A stretch of 64,000 nt of DNA from Wagnerdoeblera intermedia (GCF_042647465.1 NZ_JBHRVN010000004.1), one strand, 5' to 3'. Numbered from the stretch's first letter, positions 26,743 to 34,386 are shown. The notes: generated by a model not told the origin, from the sequence alone. Numbers and translations are program-made.

Positions 26743-27444
26743 ATGCCTGTACGTTTTGTGGCGCCCGGCCAGCTGCCGGGCCAGGGCGGTGCTGTGCGCG
26801 CCAAGATCTGCGGATTGCGCAGTGCCGGCGATGTTGCGGCGGTGGCAGAAGCCGGGGCCGCTTATGCAGGCTTCGTGTTCTTTCCCAAATCCCCGCGCAA
26901 TCTTTCCATAGACGAGGCTGCAGCCCTGGCCATCGAGGCTCCTGTGGGCCTTGCGAAGGTTGCGCTGGTGGTCGATGCCTCGGATGATCTGCTCGATGCC
27001 ATCACCGCCCGCGTGCCGCTGGATATGATCCAGCTTCACGGCGCAGAAAGCCCCGGGCGTGTGGCAGACGTCCGCGCCCGCTACGGCCTGCCGGTGATGA
27101 AGGCCATCGGGATAGCTGAGGCCTCAGACCTTGAGGGCCTGGCGCAGTATGAAGCCGTAGCCGACCAGATTCTGGTCGACGCCAAGCCTCCGAAAAATGC
27201 GGATCTTCCGGGCGGCAACGGCCTGGCCTTTGACTGGCGCCTTTTGCAGGGGCGTCAGTGGCGCAGGCCCTGGATGCTGGCAGGCGGTCTTACCCCAAAA
27301 AATGTGGCAGAGGCTGTGCGGCTCACAGGCGCACGCCAGGTCGATGTCTCTTCCGGGGTAGAGGCGAGCCCCGGCTGCAAGGACCCTGCCCTCATAGCGG
27401 CCTTTACGGCGGCGCTGGCCCATACCGGGGCGCCAAAGCTCTGA
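26743..27444 (+). CDS. trpF: phosphoribosylanthranilate isomerase
   Basis: Third step of tryptophan synthesis, a TIM-barrel enzyme. The catalytic Cys is in KICGLRS (after a family-unusual N-terminal extension of about 20 residues), the catalytic Asp is in LVDAKPP, and the phosphate-binding GGLTPKNV and DVSSGVEASPGCKD motifs are present. It has 233 aa. It starts right after the LapA-domain gene. trpB, its usual downstream partner in relatives, is not here; yidD arrives from the opposite side instead. Confidence 0.95.
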   Translation: MPVRFVAPGQLPGQGGAVRAKICGLRSAGDVAAVAEAGAAYAGFVFFPKSPRNLSIDEAAALAIEAPVGLAKVALVVDASDDLLDAITARVPLDMIQLHGAESPGRVADVRARYGLPVMKAIGIAEASDLEGLAQYEAVADQILVDAKPPKNADLPGGNGLAFDWRLLQGRQWRRPWMLAGGLTPKNVAEAVRLTGARQVDVSSGVEASPGCKDPALIAAFTAALAHTGAPKL

Positions 27445-27447
27445 AGC

Positions 27448-27705
27448 TTAATGGCGGTCGCAGCCGCAATCGTGCCGGGGATCACTTCCCGGCACCGGAT
27501 CATAGCCGCTGCCCCCCCAGGGGTTGCAGCGCGCAATGCGCCAGGCCGCCATCCAGCCCCCCTTCAGCCCGCCATGCAGCTTCAAAGCCTCCAGCGCATA
27601 GGCCGAGCACGTGGGCTGAAAGCGGCAGGCATAGCCCATCCAGGGACTGAGGATCAGCCGATACCCCTTAACGGCCCAGGTCAATGCATGGGCCAGGGGG
27701 CTCAT
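27448..27705 (-). CDS. yidD: membrane protein insertion efficiency factor YidD
   Basis: Small peripheral membrane protein assisting YidC. The 85-aa protein has the signature RFQPTCSAYALEALKLHGGLKGGWMAAWRI-like core with three cysteines, then RCNPWGGSGYDPVP. The start overlaps the end of rnpA by 4 bp, giving the order rpmH-rnpA-yidD. yidC, often next, is not in the window. It is convergent with trpF with only 3 bp between stop codons. Confidence 0.95.
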   Translation of the reverse strand: MSPLAHALTWAVKGYRLILSPWMGYACRFQPTCSAYALEALKLHGGLKGGWMAAWRIARCNPWGGSGYDPVPGSDPRHDCGCDRH

Positions 27706-28070
27706 GGCTTAACAGCGCCTTCTTTCGCGGCTGGCTCTTTGGGCGTGTGAACCCTGCGGATGGCAAAAGCCAGGTCGTTCTTCAGTTCCGCAAAGTCACG
27801 CACCACGGTCGCGCCAGGACGGGCCACCATCACATAATCCCAGCCAGGTTTGCCGTCGCGCACCAGAATTTCACGGGCAAGTTCGCGCATACGCCGCCGC
27901 GCCAGGTTGCGCATGACGGAATTGCCGACCTTTTTTGAGGCGGTAAAGCCGATCCGCACCAGGTCAGAGCCATCCCCGCGCTCGCGCGCCTGAAGAAGAA
28001 AGCCCCCGGTTCCCTGACGACGGGCCTGGGCGGCCCGCAGAAAATCAGAGCGGAGTTTCAGAACATTCAT
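27702..28070 (-). CDS. rnpA: ribonuclease P protein component
   Basis: Protein cofactor of RNase P, which matures tRNA 5' ends. The RNR-type motif reads NSVMRNLARRRMRELAREI, preceded by the central cleft strand RIGFTASKKVG. It has 122 aa. It follows rpmH after a 113-bp gap that contains an intrinsic terminator, and overlaps yidD by 4 bp. Confidence 0.95.
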   Translation of the reverse strand: MNVLKLRSDFLRAAQARRQGTGGFLLQARERGDGSDLVRIGFTASKKVGNSVMRNLARRRMRELAREILVRDGKPGWDYVMVARPGATVVRDFAELKNDLAFAIRRVHTPKEPAAKEGAVKP

Positions 28071-28097
28071 CGCAAACCTGCCAGGTCTTGGAACGAC

Positions 28098-28121
28098 AAA
28101 AAGCGCCGCATGCGGCGCCTT
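28098..28121 (-). terminator. intrinsic terminator/attenuator between rpmH and rnpA
   Basis: Read on the minus strand, an 8-bp self-complementary stem (the palindrome GCGCCGCATGCGGCGC at 28103-28118) is followed by TTTTTG. It lies inside the rpmH-rnpA operon and probably makes rpmH more abundant than rnpA. A second hairpin (GCCCC-CGAA-GGGGC) lies just upstream at about 28126-28139. Confidence 0.85.
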
Positions 28122-28183
28122 GCCTGCCCCCGAAGGGGCGGGTCAGTCCGGTTCGGGCCAGCAGGCCGGCCCTTACCAAGGTC

Positions 28184-28318
28184 TTATGCGCAAAGGCGCT
28201 TACGGCCTTTTGCACGACGTGCTGCCAGAACGCGCTGACCACCGTTGGTCGCCATACGCGAACGGAAGCCGTGGCGCCGCTTGCGGACCAGCTTCGAGGG
28301 TTGATAAGTGCGTTTCAT
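28184..28318 (-). CDS. rpmH: 50S ribosomal protein L34
   Basis: The smallest 50S protein, 44 residues, starting MKRTYQPSKLVRKRRHGFRS and continuing MATNGGQRVLAARRAKGRKRL. The basic composition and complete family sequence leave no doubt. It ends in LCA, where LSA is more usual. It heads the rpmH-rnpA-yidD unit, with a good promoter 66-94 bp upstream. Confidence 0.97.
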   Translation of the reverse strand: MKRTYQPSKLVRKRRHGFRSRMATNGGQRVLAARRAKGRKRLCA

Positions 28319-28383
28319 CGCGCTCTCCATTCGGTTGACAGGAGCCCGGGTGGATTCGGAACACTGTCGTCAATAAGGCGCAG

Positions 28384-28412
28384 TCCATACCGGGGCCTAT
28401 ACCCCAAGTCAA
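28384..28412 (-). promoter_or_regulatory. predicted sigma-70 promoter of rpmH
   Basis: On the minus strand a -35 TTGACT (28407-28412) and a -10 TATGGA (28384-28389) are separated by exactly 17 bp. A start near 28377 would give a leader of about 60 nt before the L34 ATG. Confidence 0.6.
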
Positions 28413-28547
28413 TCGCAATGGCCCTGTTTTTTCGCGGATTCCTGCCGCTAAATCTCCTTGCTCTGTTGTGGATCCGACCTATCTGCTAGGCAGTTGTTCA
28501 AACGGCCGTGATCGGATCAACCGCAGGGCCTGAGACGGACGGAGGAT

Positions 28548-29933
28548 ATGCTGAACAGCCTTTCCGGGCGGTTCCTCGGCCTGACCCTGACCTTTGTGCT
28601 CCTGGCAGAGGCGCTGATTTTTCTGCCGTCCGTCGCGGGTTTCCGCGAGGACTGGATGAAGCAGCGCCTTGATAAGGCTCAGATTGCTGCGCTTGCGCGG
28701 CTGACGACGGACGGACCGGTGGATGAAAATCTGGAAGCCGAACTGCTGGCGAATGCCGGTGTGTTCAACGTCGTTCTGCGGCGCGATGAGGCGCGGCAAC
28801 TGATCCTTTCTTCCCCCATACCGGCGCCGGTTGCAGCGACCTATGACCTGCGCTTCGCGGGGGTCTGGGATCTGGTGCGCGATGCACTGGCTGCGATGCT
28901 CGGTCGCGGGAATGACGTGATCCGGATCATCGGCACGCCGTCAAATGACGCGGGCCTTCTGATCGAGGTGACGACACAAAGTGCGCCTCTGCGCGAAGCG
29001 CTGCTGGAATCAGGTCTGCGCACTCTTTTCACCTCGGCATTGATCGTCGCCGCAACGGCGCTTTTGTTGTTCATGGCGGTGCATGCGCTGATGGTGCGCC
29101 CCATTGGCCGGGTGGTCGATCATATCAAAGCCTATGCGGCCTCGCCCGAAGACGCGCATCTGGTCATCACGCCCACCTCCCGTCTGCGAGAGCTGCGGGA
29201 GGCAGAGGAGGCGCTGCAGTCCATGCAGACCCGCCTGACCGGTGCCCTGCGTCAGAAAGAGCGGCTGGCCCAGCTGGGGGCAGGGGTCGCCAAGATCAGC
29301 CATGATCTGCGCAATATCCTCGCCTCGGCACAGCTTTTCGCCGATCGCCTGGAGAGCAGCGAGGACCCCAAGGTCGCCCGCATGGCACCGAAGCTGCTGA
29401 ACTCAATCTCCAGGGCGGTCACTCTGTGTGAAACCACCCTTTCCTTCGGCAAGGCGGACGAAGCAGAGCCGCGGCTTGCCCCGCTGCGGCTCCAGCCCCT
29501 TGTGGAGGAGGTGCTGAGTGGTGAGGGCCTCGACACGCCAGGTCAGGTTGCAGCTATTGTCGATCTTCCGGCGGATCTGACCATCGAAGCGGATGGCGAG
29601 CAGATTTACCGCGTCTTTGCGAACCTGATCCGCAACGCCCGTCAGGCCATTGAGGCGACCGGGCAGGGCGGTGAAATTGAAATCAGCGGTGCGGAAGATG
29701 ACAGCAGCGTCTGGATCCGCGTCGGCGACACCGGTCCCGGTCTTCCGAAAAAGGCGCGTGAGAACCTGTTCGCGGCCTTTCAGGGCAGCTCCCGCAAGGG
29801 CGGAACGGGACTCGGTCTGGTGATCGCCTCAGAGCTTGTTCGCGGGCATGGCGGCAGCCTTGAGCTGTTGCGCAGCGATGCCGATGGAACAGAGTTCCTG
29901 ATAACTCTGCCGGGAGTCAGGAAAATTTCGTGA
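28548..29933 (+). CDS. sensor histidine kinase (orphan)
   Basis: Membrane sensor kinase of 461 aa. There is a transmembrane segment at about residues 8-30, a periplasmic sensor region of about 130 residues without a recognised fold, and a second transmembrane segment at about 161-185. HAMP-like sequence and a coil (LREAEEALQSMQTRL) follow, then the H-box KISHDLRNILAS (His near 250), the N-box NLIRNARQAIEA, G1 DTGPGLP and G2 GTGLGLVIA. All catalytic boxes are intact. No response regulator lies beside it, so its partner must be elsewhere. The flanking genes are rpmH (divergent) and tRNA-Arg. Confidence 0.9.
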   Translation: MLNSLSGRFLGLTLTFVLLAEALIFLPSVAGFREDWMKQRLDKAQIAALARLTTDGPVDENLEAELLANAGVFNVVLRRDEARQLILSSPIPAPVAATYDLRFAGVWDLVRDALAAMLGRGNDVIRIIGTPSNDAGLLIEVTTQSAPLREALLESGLRTLFTSALIVAATALLLFMAVHALMVRPIGRVVDHIKAYAASPEDAHLVITPTSRLRELREAEEALQSMQTRLTGALRQKERLAQLGAGVAKISHDLRNILASAQLFADRLESSEDPKVARMAPKLLNSISRAVTLCETTLSFGKADEAEPRLAPLRLQPLVEEVLSGEGLDTPGQVAAIVDLPADLTIEADGEQIYRVFANLIRNARQAIEATGQGGEIEISGAEDDSSVWIRVGDTGPGLPKKARENLFAAFQGSSRKGGTGLGLVIASELVRGHGGSLELLRSDADGTEFLITLPGVRKIS

Positions 29934-30007
29934 CCTGCTCAAAATTCTGCGCTTTCCCTCTTGCGGCCTGGTCCACTGACGGCTAGATACCGCCTCACGA
30001 AGACAGC

Positions 30008-30084
30008 GCGCCCGTAGCTCAGCTGGATAGAGCACCAGACTACGAATCTGGGGGTCAGAGGTTCGAATCCTTTCGGGCGCGCCA
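30008..30084 (+). tRNA. tRNA-Arg (anticodon ACG), copy 1
   Basis: A 77-nt cloverleaf with encoded CCA. The acceptor stem is GCGCCCG/CGGGCGC, the D-arm sequence is TAGCTCAGCTGGATAGAGC, the anticodon loop has ACG in the context CTACGAA, and the T-arm contains GGTTCGAATCC. It decodes CGU/CGC/CGA after A34-to-I editing. Confidence 0.97.
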
Positions 30085-30096
30085 CTTCTTCGGATC

Positions 30097-30125
30097 AAAA
30101 AGCCGCGGTTCGCCGCGGCTTTTTT
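30097..30125 (+). terminator. intrinsic terminator of tRNA-Arg copy 1
   Basis: Stem AAAGCCGCGG / CCGCGGCTTT with a TTCG tetraloop followed by T6; it ends the tRNA-Arg transcript. Confidence 0.92.
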
Positions 30126-30217
30126 GTTTTGCTCCGCAGACTTCTTATCGCAGGAATTCGCAGATCGCCCCTTGCGGTGGCTGCGTGGTCAGGTTAGAGA
30201 AGCCACACGAAGACAGC

Positions 30218-30294
30218 GCGCCCGTAGCTCAGCTGGATAGAGCACCAGACTACGAATCTGGGGGTCAGAGGTTCGAATCCTTTCGGGCGCGCCA
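30218..30294 (+). tRNA. tRNA-Arg (anticodon ACG), copy 2
   Basis: By inspection identical over all 77 nt to the copy at 30008, including the encoded CCA. It has its own terminator, so each copy is an independent transcription unit or the second depends on a promoter in the 80-bp spacer. Confidence 0.97.
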
Positions 30295-30306
30295 CTTCTT
30301 CGGATC

Positions 30307-30335
30307 AAAAAAGCCGCGGTTCGCCGCGGCTTTTT
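30307..30335 (+). terminator. intrinsic terminator of tRNA-Arg copy 2
   Basis: The same stem and TTCG loop as the first copy, with T5. On the other strand the A-run can also terminate the leftward nuclease gene that ends at 30341. Confidence 0.92.
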
Positions 30336-30340
30336 GCATG

Positions 30341-30967
30341 TCAGCCCTGTGGTTCACGAACACCTTTGCGCCAGTCGGCCGGCAGGATGAATTCTCCCGC
30401 CCAGATCCCACGGCGGGCAGCTTTGGCCCGCGCCTCATGCGCGACATAATCGCGGCCGTACTGCGGAGCGGCCACCGCATGGCCTTCTTCGACCAGCCAG
30501 GCATTCAGATTGAGATCGCCCTGAAAGCAACGCCCGACGATCCGCCCATAGCGGTCGCGCCCTGTCTCTTCGCAGCGCACCGTACGGCGCTCTGTCCGGT
30601 TTTGCAGCGCAAGGGCCGCCGCCTGCCCGCAACGCCACTCCACGCCGCCTTTCCAGCAGCGCTGCGCGGATTCCGGGGCATCAATGGCATGCAGCCTGAT
30701 GCGTTGCTTATGAATGTCGATGGTATCTCCGTCGATGACCGTCGCAATCCCCTGCAGGCCCGGGGCCTGTGGCTGGAGAGTGTCTGGCAGGTGTTTTTGC
30801 AGTTCCTGAGCGGCACGGCCCTTCAGGCCCTGGAAGGCCTCATCGAAATTTTTGGGCAGTTTCAGGTCGGGCAGGGCGAAAAACAGCCCCGCCATCCCGA
30901 TTGCGGCCGCCCAGACAAGTGGTCCCGCCCGAAGGCGGCGGTTCAGATGACGTTTAAGCTTCTTCAT
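30341..30967 (-). CDS. thermonuclease family (SNase-like) protein, membrane-anchored or secreted
   Basis: A 208-aa protein with a basic N terminus, one hydrophobic segment (about residues 15-32, an anchor or uncleaved signal), a linker, and a staphylococcal-nuclease-like domain from about residue 70. The domain motifs are VIDGDTIDI, IRLHAIDAPES (catalytic Arg/Asp/Glu region), GRDRYGRIVGRC, and LVEEGHAVA. It is likely a calcium-dependent nuclease facing the periplasm. Several cysteines in the domain could form a disulfide outside the cytoplasm. It lies between the duplicated tRNA-Arg and tRNA-Lys genes. Confidence 0.9.
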   Translation of the reverse strand: MKKLKRHLNRRLRAGPLVWAAAIGMAGLFFALPDLKLPKNFDEAFQGLKGRAAQELQKHLPDTLQPQAPGLQGIATVIDGDTIDIHKQRIRLHAIDAPESAQRCWKGGVEWRCGQAAALALQNRTERRTVRCEETGRDRYGRIVGRCFQGDLNLNAWLVEEGHAVAAPQYGRDYVAHEARAKAARRGIWAGEFILPADWRKGVREPQG

Positions 30968-31732
30968 GCCTCCGCTTAACGCAGGGCGAGCAAAGCTTTC
31001 CAGCCGCAGGTCTGATAATCGTTAATAAATTGCTAACAGATCTGTGACGGCCGGGTCGTGGGGAAGAGAGCTAATTGAGAAATATATTAAATTTTCTTTA
31101 TATGATCATTAATAGTAGATTATGACTGTTTAATAATAACCGTCATCTATTGGTCTTAAGGGGCGCAGCCCTGACCGCTCAACTCTCAGGCTGCCTCAGA
31201 ACTTAGGTAAAAAGCTGTGACTATCGCCCTCTGCCGGAGAGCCCGGATCTGATGCCCATCAGATCCGGGATGTTGATCGCACGGGTAAAGCGATGTGCGG
31301 GGCGGTGACGGACCTATTCCAGCGCGGCTGGTGTAAGTGAAGCAAGCAACATCCGGACGCGCGGCTTTGTCTTTTTGCCATGCTCTCGCGTTATTCGCCG
31401 GAAACCATTCCTCAAAGAATCTGCAGCCGTCTGGCCGACCAGTTGCCTCCCGAAAGTGAGCGACCATGAGTATCTGCACTCTGAGTGCACGGCTTATCCG
31501 ATCCTTATGGGAGCGGCAGCCAGAAGGTTATATGGTCCTGCATACCCATAATTACGATATTAAGTTGTAATCATAATTAAGTTATTTTGATAAAATAAAG
31601 AATCCAGACCAGTCCCGCCGGTCTGAAGTCAATTTAATTTTTCACAGAAAATCTGCCTTAAGGGCAGGGGCACAACGCAGCGGCCCGGAAACGACAAAAG
31701 CCGCAGCAATAATGCTGCGGCTTTTTGTAAAG
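30968..31732. other. 765-bp AT-rich intergenic gap with a long perfect hairpin
   Basis: No convincing gene. Two AT-rich stretches (about 31015-31150 and 31545-31645) flank a more GC-balanced middle. The middle has a striking hairpin at 31242-31269 with 12-bp perfect arms CCCGGATCTGAT / ATCAGATCCGGG around a GCCC loop and no T-tract. A 93-97 codon leftward frame (31186-31479, GTG or ATG start at 31467) covers it but has no recognisable motif, so I do not call it. A structured small RNA or the remnant of a deleted gene are possible. Confidence 0.5.
31695..31727 (-). terminator. intrinsic terminator of tRNA-Lys copy (distal)
   Basis: Minus strand: stem AAAGCCGCAGCA / TGCTGCGGCTTT around a short loop followed by a T-run, directly after the tRNA-Lys gene at 31733. 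Confidence 0.88.
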
Positions 31733-31808
31733 TGGTGAGCCCGACAGGATTCGAACCTGTGACCCACTGATTAAAAGTCAGTTGCTCTACCAACTGAGCT
31801 ACGGGCCC
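31733..31808 (-). tRNA. tRNA-Lys (anticodon TTT), copy 1
   Basis: A 76-nt cloverleaf with encoded CCA on the minus strand. Acceptor GGGCCCG/CGGGCTC, D-arm TAGCTCAGTTGGTAGAGC, anticodon loop CTTTTAA with TTT, and T-arm GGTTCGAATCC. It reads AAA and AAG. Confidence 0.97.
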
Positions 31809-31916
31809 ACTTTGTAAGCGTTGATCTACAGCTTGTTACGGCTAAGGTCAAGCGCTGCTTCAACTTTTTCCCTGCGACAAACGTGCCGATCGGAAAAAAG
31901 GTTCCACGTAAAATGA

Positions 31917-31949
31917 CAAAAGCCGCAGCAAAAATGCTGCGGCTTTTTG
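31917..31949 (-). terminator. intrinsic terminator of tRNA-Lys copy (proximal)
   Basis: Minus strand: a hairpin almost identical to the one at 31695 (loop differs by one base) followed by a T-run, directly after the tRNA-Lys gene at 31956. Confidence 0.88.
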
Positions 31950-31955
31950 TATAAG

Positions 31956-32031
31956 TGGTGAGCCCGACAGGATTCGAACCTGTGACCCACTGATTAAAAG
32001 TCAGTTGCTCTACCAACTGAGCTACGGGCCC
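31956..32031 (-). tRNA. tRNA-Lys (anticodon TTT), copy 2
   Basis: Same 76-nt sequence as the copy at 31733, by inspection, with its own terminator. The repeat period is 223 bp, similar to the tRNA-Arg pair. The shared flanks (terminator, short leader) show a local tandem duplication. Confidence 0.97.
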
Positions 32032-32140
32032 ACCGTTTCGGTGAGGGGTGATCTATAGTCGGGGTCGGGTGCGGTCAACCCGCAAAAAGGAAAATTCCTT
32101 CCTACTGGTGAAAAAAATGCGATGGCCCTATATGCGCCCC

Positions 32141-32968
32141 ATGGAAAACAGCGCACCCGCCCCCTTCACCTTTATGAAGATGCACGGACTCGGCAACGAT
32201 TTCGTGGTGATTGACCGCCGTCAGGGCGGCCCTGAACTGACGACCGCCCTCGTTCGGGCGATCGGTGATCGTCACACCGGTGTGGGCTTTGACCAGCTGG
32301 CCACCATCGATCCCGATGAGGAGGCTCTCGCGCGACTGACCTTCTGGAACTCTGACGGCTCTCTCTCCGGCGCCTGTGGCAATGCCACACGCTGCATCGC
32401 GCGCCATCTCATCAATGAGACCGGGCTTAAAAGCTTCAACCTGCGGACCGAGCGCGGTTTTCTCGCCTGCGAAGACGCGGGCGACGGTCTGACGCGGGTG
32501 AATATGGGGGCGCCCCTGACCGAGTGGCAGGATATCCCCCTCAGCCATGCCATGGAGACCCTTCACCTCGACATCCCCGGTGACCCGGTCGCCACCGGCA
32601 TGGGCAACCCGCATCTGACCTTCTTTGTTGACGATGCAGAAACCGTTGATCTTGCAGGTCTTGGAGCAAAGTTCGAACATCACCCCTTCTACCCGCAGCG
32701 CACCAATGTTGAGTTCGTTCAGGTCCTCGGCCCCAATGCCATCCGCCTGAAGATCTGGGAGCGCGGCGCGGGCATCACGCTTGCCTCGGGCACCTGCTCC
32801 TGTGCAGCGGCTGTGGCTGCGGCACGACGTGGCCTTACAGAGCGGCGCGTAACCGTTTATGTCGATGGCGGTCAGATCGGCATCGACTGGCGCGACGACG
32901 GGGTCTGGATGACGGCCCCCACGGCACATGTCTTTACCGCAACCTTTACTCCGGACTTTCTGTCATGA
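32141..32968 (+). CDS. dapF: diaminopimelate epimerase
   Basis: Converts LL-DAP to meso-DAP for lysine and peptidoglycan synthesis. The two catalytic cysteines are in SGACGNATRC and ASGTCSCAAA, with the N-terminal FTKMHGLGNDFVVID-like motif (here FMKMHGLGND). The ATG at 32141 gives 275 aa; in-frame ATGs at 32117 and 32132 are alternatives, and none has a clear SD. It overlaps the start of mtaB by 4 bp. Confidence 0.95.
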   Translation: MENSAPAPFTFMKMHGLGNDFVVIDRRQGGPELTTALVRAIGDRHTGVGFDQLATIDPDEEALARLTFWNSDGSLSGACGNATRCIARHLINETGLKSFNLRTERGFLACEDAGDGLTRVNMGAPLTEWQDIPLSHAMETLHLDIPGDPVATGMGNPHLTFFVDDAETVDLAGLGAKFEHHPFYPQRTNVEFVQVLGPNAIRLKIWERGAGITLASGTCSCAAAVAAARRGLTERRVTVYVDGGQIGIDWRDDGVWMTAPTAHVFTATFTPDFLS

Positions 32969-34233
32969 GCGTTCCTGTCTTTCATACCCTCGGCTGCCGG
33001 CTGAATGCCTATGAGTCTGAGGCCATGAAAGAACTGGCCGAACAGGCCGGGGTCAAAGGCGCGCATGTCGTCAATACCTGCGCCGTGACCGCAGAAGCCG
33101 TGCGCAAAGCCCGCCAGGAAATCCGCCGCATCCGTCGCGAAAACCCCGACGCGCCCATCATCGTCACCGGCTGTGCCGCCCAGACAGAGCCTGAGACCTT
33201 CGCCAATATGCCCGAGGTCACCCGCGTCATCGGCAATACCGAGAAGATGCAGGCCTCGACCTGGAACGCCATGGTCCCCGATCTCATCGGCGAGACCGAG
33301 CGGGTGCAGGTCGACGATATCATGTCGGTCAAAGAAACGGCAGGCCATCTCATTGACGGCTTCGGCCGACACCGCGCCTATGTCCAGGTGCAGAACGGCT
33401 GCGATCACCGCTGCACCTTCTGCATCATCCCCTTCGGTCGCGGTAACTCCCGTTCGGTCCCGGCAGGGGTGGTCATCGACCAGATCAAACGCCTGGTGGA
33501 CCGTGGATTCCTTGAGGTGGTGCTGACCGGCGTCGATCTCACCTCCTGGGGTGCCGATCTGCCCGGAGAGCCGCGCCTCGGCGATCTGGTCATGCGCATT
33601 CTGAAACTCATCCCCGATCTGCCGCGTCTGCGGATCTCCTCGATCGACTCGATCGAGGCCGATGAGAACCTCATGCAGGCCATCGCCACTGAGCCGCGCC
33701 TGATGCCGCATCTGCATCTCTCGCTTCAGCATGGCGACAATATGATCCTCAAGCGGATGAAGCGTCGCCATCTGCGCGACGATGCGATCCGTTTTTGCGA
33801 AGAGGCGCGCTCGCTGCGCCCGGATATCGTCTTCGGCGCGGATATCATCGCAGGCTTCCCGACCGAGACCGAAGAGATGTTTGACAACTCTCTGCGCCTC
33901 GTCGATGACTGCGGTCTGACCTTCCTGCATGTCTTCCCCTACAGCCCGCGCAAAGGCACGCCCGCCGCGCGGATGCCCCAGGTCAAAGGCCCCTTCATCA
34001 AGGACCGCGCCGCCCGCCTGCGCGCCAAAGGTGACCAGGCCCTTGAAGCGCATCTTGCGTCGCAACAGGGTGTTATCCACCAGATCCTGATGGAATCCGC
34101 ACAGCTTGGCCGCACGGGCCAGTTCACGGAAGTCAACTTCAGCATGCCGCAACCCGAGGGGCAGATCGTGACCGCGAAGATTACCGGACGCGCCGGCTCT
34201 GCCCTCACGGCCGATCAGGCTTTGGCTTTTTAA
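32965..34233 (+). CDS. mtaB: tRNA t6A37 methylthiotransferase MtaB
   Basis: Adds a methylthio group to t6A37 of certain tRNAs to make ms2t6A. It has two iron-sulfur clusters: three N-terminal Cys (TLGCRLNAYESE, NTCAVTAEA, VTGCAAQ) and the radical SAM CxxxCxxC in NGCDHRCTFCIIPFGRG. A C-terminal TRAM-like region is reduced. It has 422 aa. The TLGCRLNxxES and NTCAVT signatures place it with MtaB rather than MiaB or RimO. It is coupled to dapF and ends next to an intergenic repeat. Confidence 0.94.
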   Translation: MSVPVFHTLGCRLNAYESEAMKELAEQAGVKGAHVVNTCAVTAEAVRKARQEIRRIRRENPDAPIIVTGCAAQTEPETFANMPEVTRVIGNTEKMQASTWNAMVPDLIGETERVQVDDIMSVKETAGHLIDGFGRHRAYVQVQNGCDHRCTFCIIPFGRGNSRSVPAGVVIDQIKRLVDRGFLEVVLTGVDLTSWGADLPGEPRLGDLVMRILKLIPDLPRLRISSIDSIEADENLMQAIATEPRLMPHLHLSLQHGDNMILKRMKRRHLRDDAIRFCEEARSLRPDIVFGADIIAGFPTETEEMFDNSLRLVDDCGLTFLHVFPYSPRKGTPAARMPQVKGPFIKDRAARLRAKGDQALEAHLASQQGVIHQILMESAQLGRTGQFTEVNFSMPQPEGQIVTAKITGRAGSALTADQALAF

Positions 34234-34270
34234 AATACTCTGCGGGGGTCCGGGGGCGCAAAGCCCCCGG
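34231..34270 (+). repeat. intergenic repeat copy A (AAAATACTC-CGGGG element)
   Basis: TAAAATACTC, then a G-rich stretch and a hairpin CCGGGGGC-gcaaa-GCCCCCGG (34250-34270). It directly follows the mtaB stop. The same core recurs at 56853-56885 (same strand) and 58889-58906 (opposite strand), always just outside a gene, so it is a dispersed intergenic element with a possible role as a transcript end. Confidence 0.75.
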
Positions 34271-34307
34271 GGCTTCAAACTAAAACAGGGCCTCTCCCCT
34301 GTTTCCC

Positions 34308-34336
34308 TTGCAATTAAGCCATTCCGCCGCTATATC
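34308..34336 (+). promoter_or_regulatory. predicted promoter of the rimP-nusA-infB operon
   Basis: A -35 TTGCAA (34308-34313) and a -10 TATATC (34331-34336) with a 17-bp spacer. A hairpin AAACAGGG/CCCTGTTT (34283-34304) abuts the -35 box. A start near 34343 gives a leader of about 90 nt holding a short ORF and a terminator before rimP. Confidence 0.65.
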
Positions 34337-34386
34337 CTCTTCAACAGCGGCGTCGTCGGGGTCCAAACCTGATGACCCACCGGAAT

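Larger units (their letters stand above)
29996..30125 (+). repeat. tandem duplication unit 1 (tRNA-Arg with terminator)
   Basis: A block of about 130 bp holding the 12-bp 5' flank, tRNA-Arg, the 3' spacer and the terminator. It is repeated 210 bp further on, nearly unchanged: the tRNA parts look identical and the terminators differ by one A and one T. Confidence 0.9.
30206..30335 (+). repeat. tandem duplication unit 2 (tRNA-Arg with terminator)
   Basis: Second copy of the 130-bp block that begins at 29996. The 80 bp between the units are unrelated to either flank and AT-poor. Confidence 0.9.

Noticed and set aside
30185..30979. A plus-strand frame that starts upstream of the second tRNA-Arg and runs through it
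   Set aside because: It includes the tRNA and its terminator and lies opposite the SNase gene.
31186..31479. A leftward frame of 97 codons in the AT-rich gap
   Set aside because: No motif, GTG start, and it spans a perfect 12-bp hairpin; kept only as part of the gap description.
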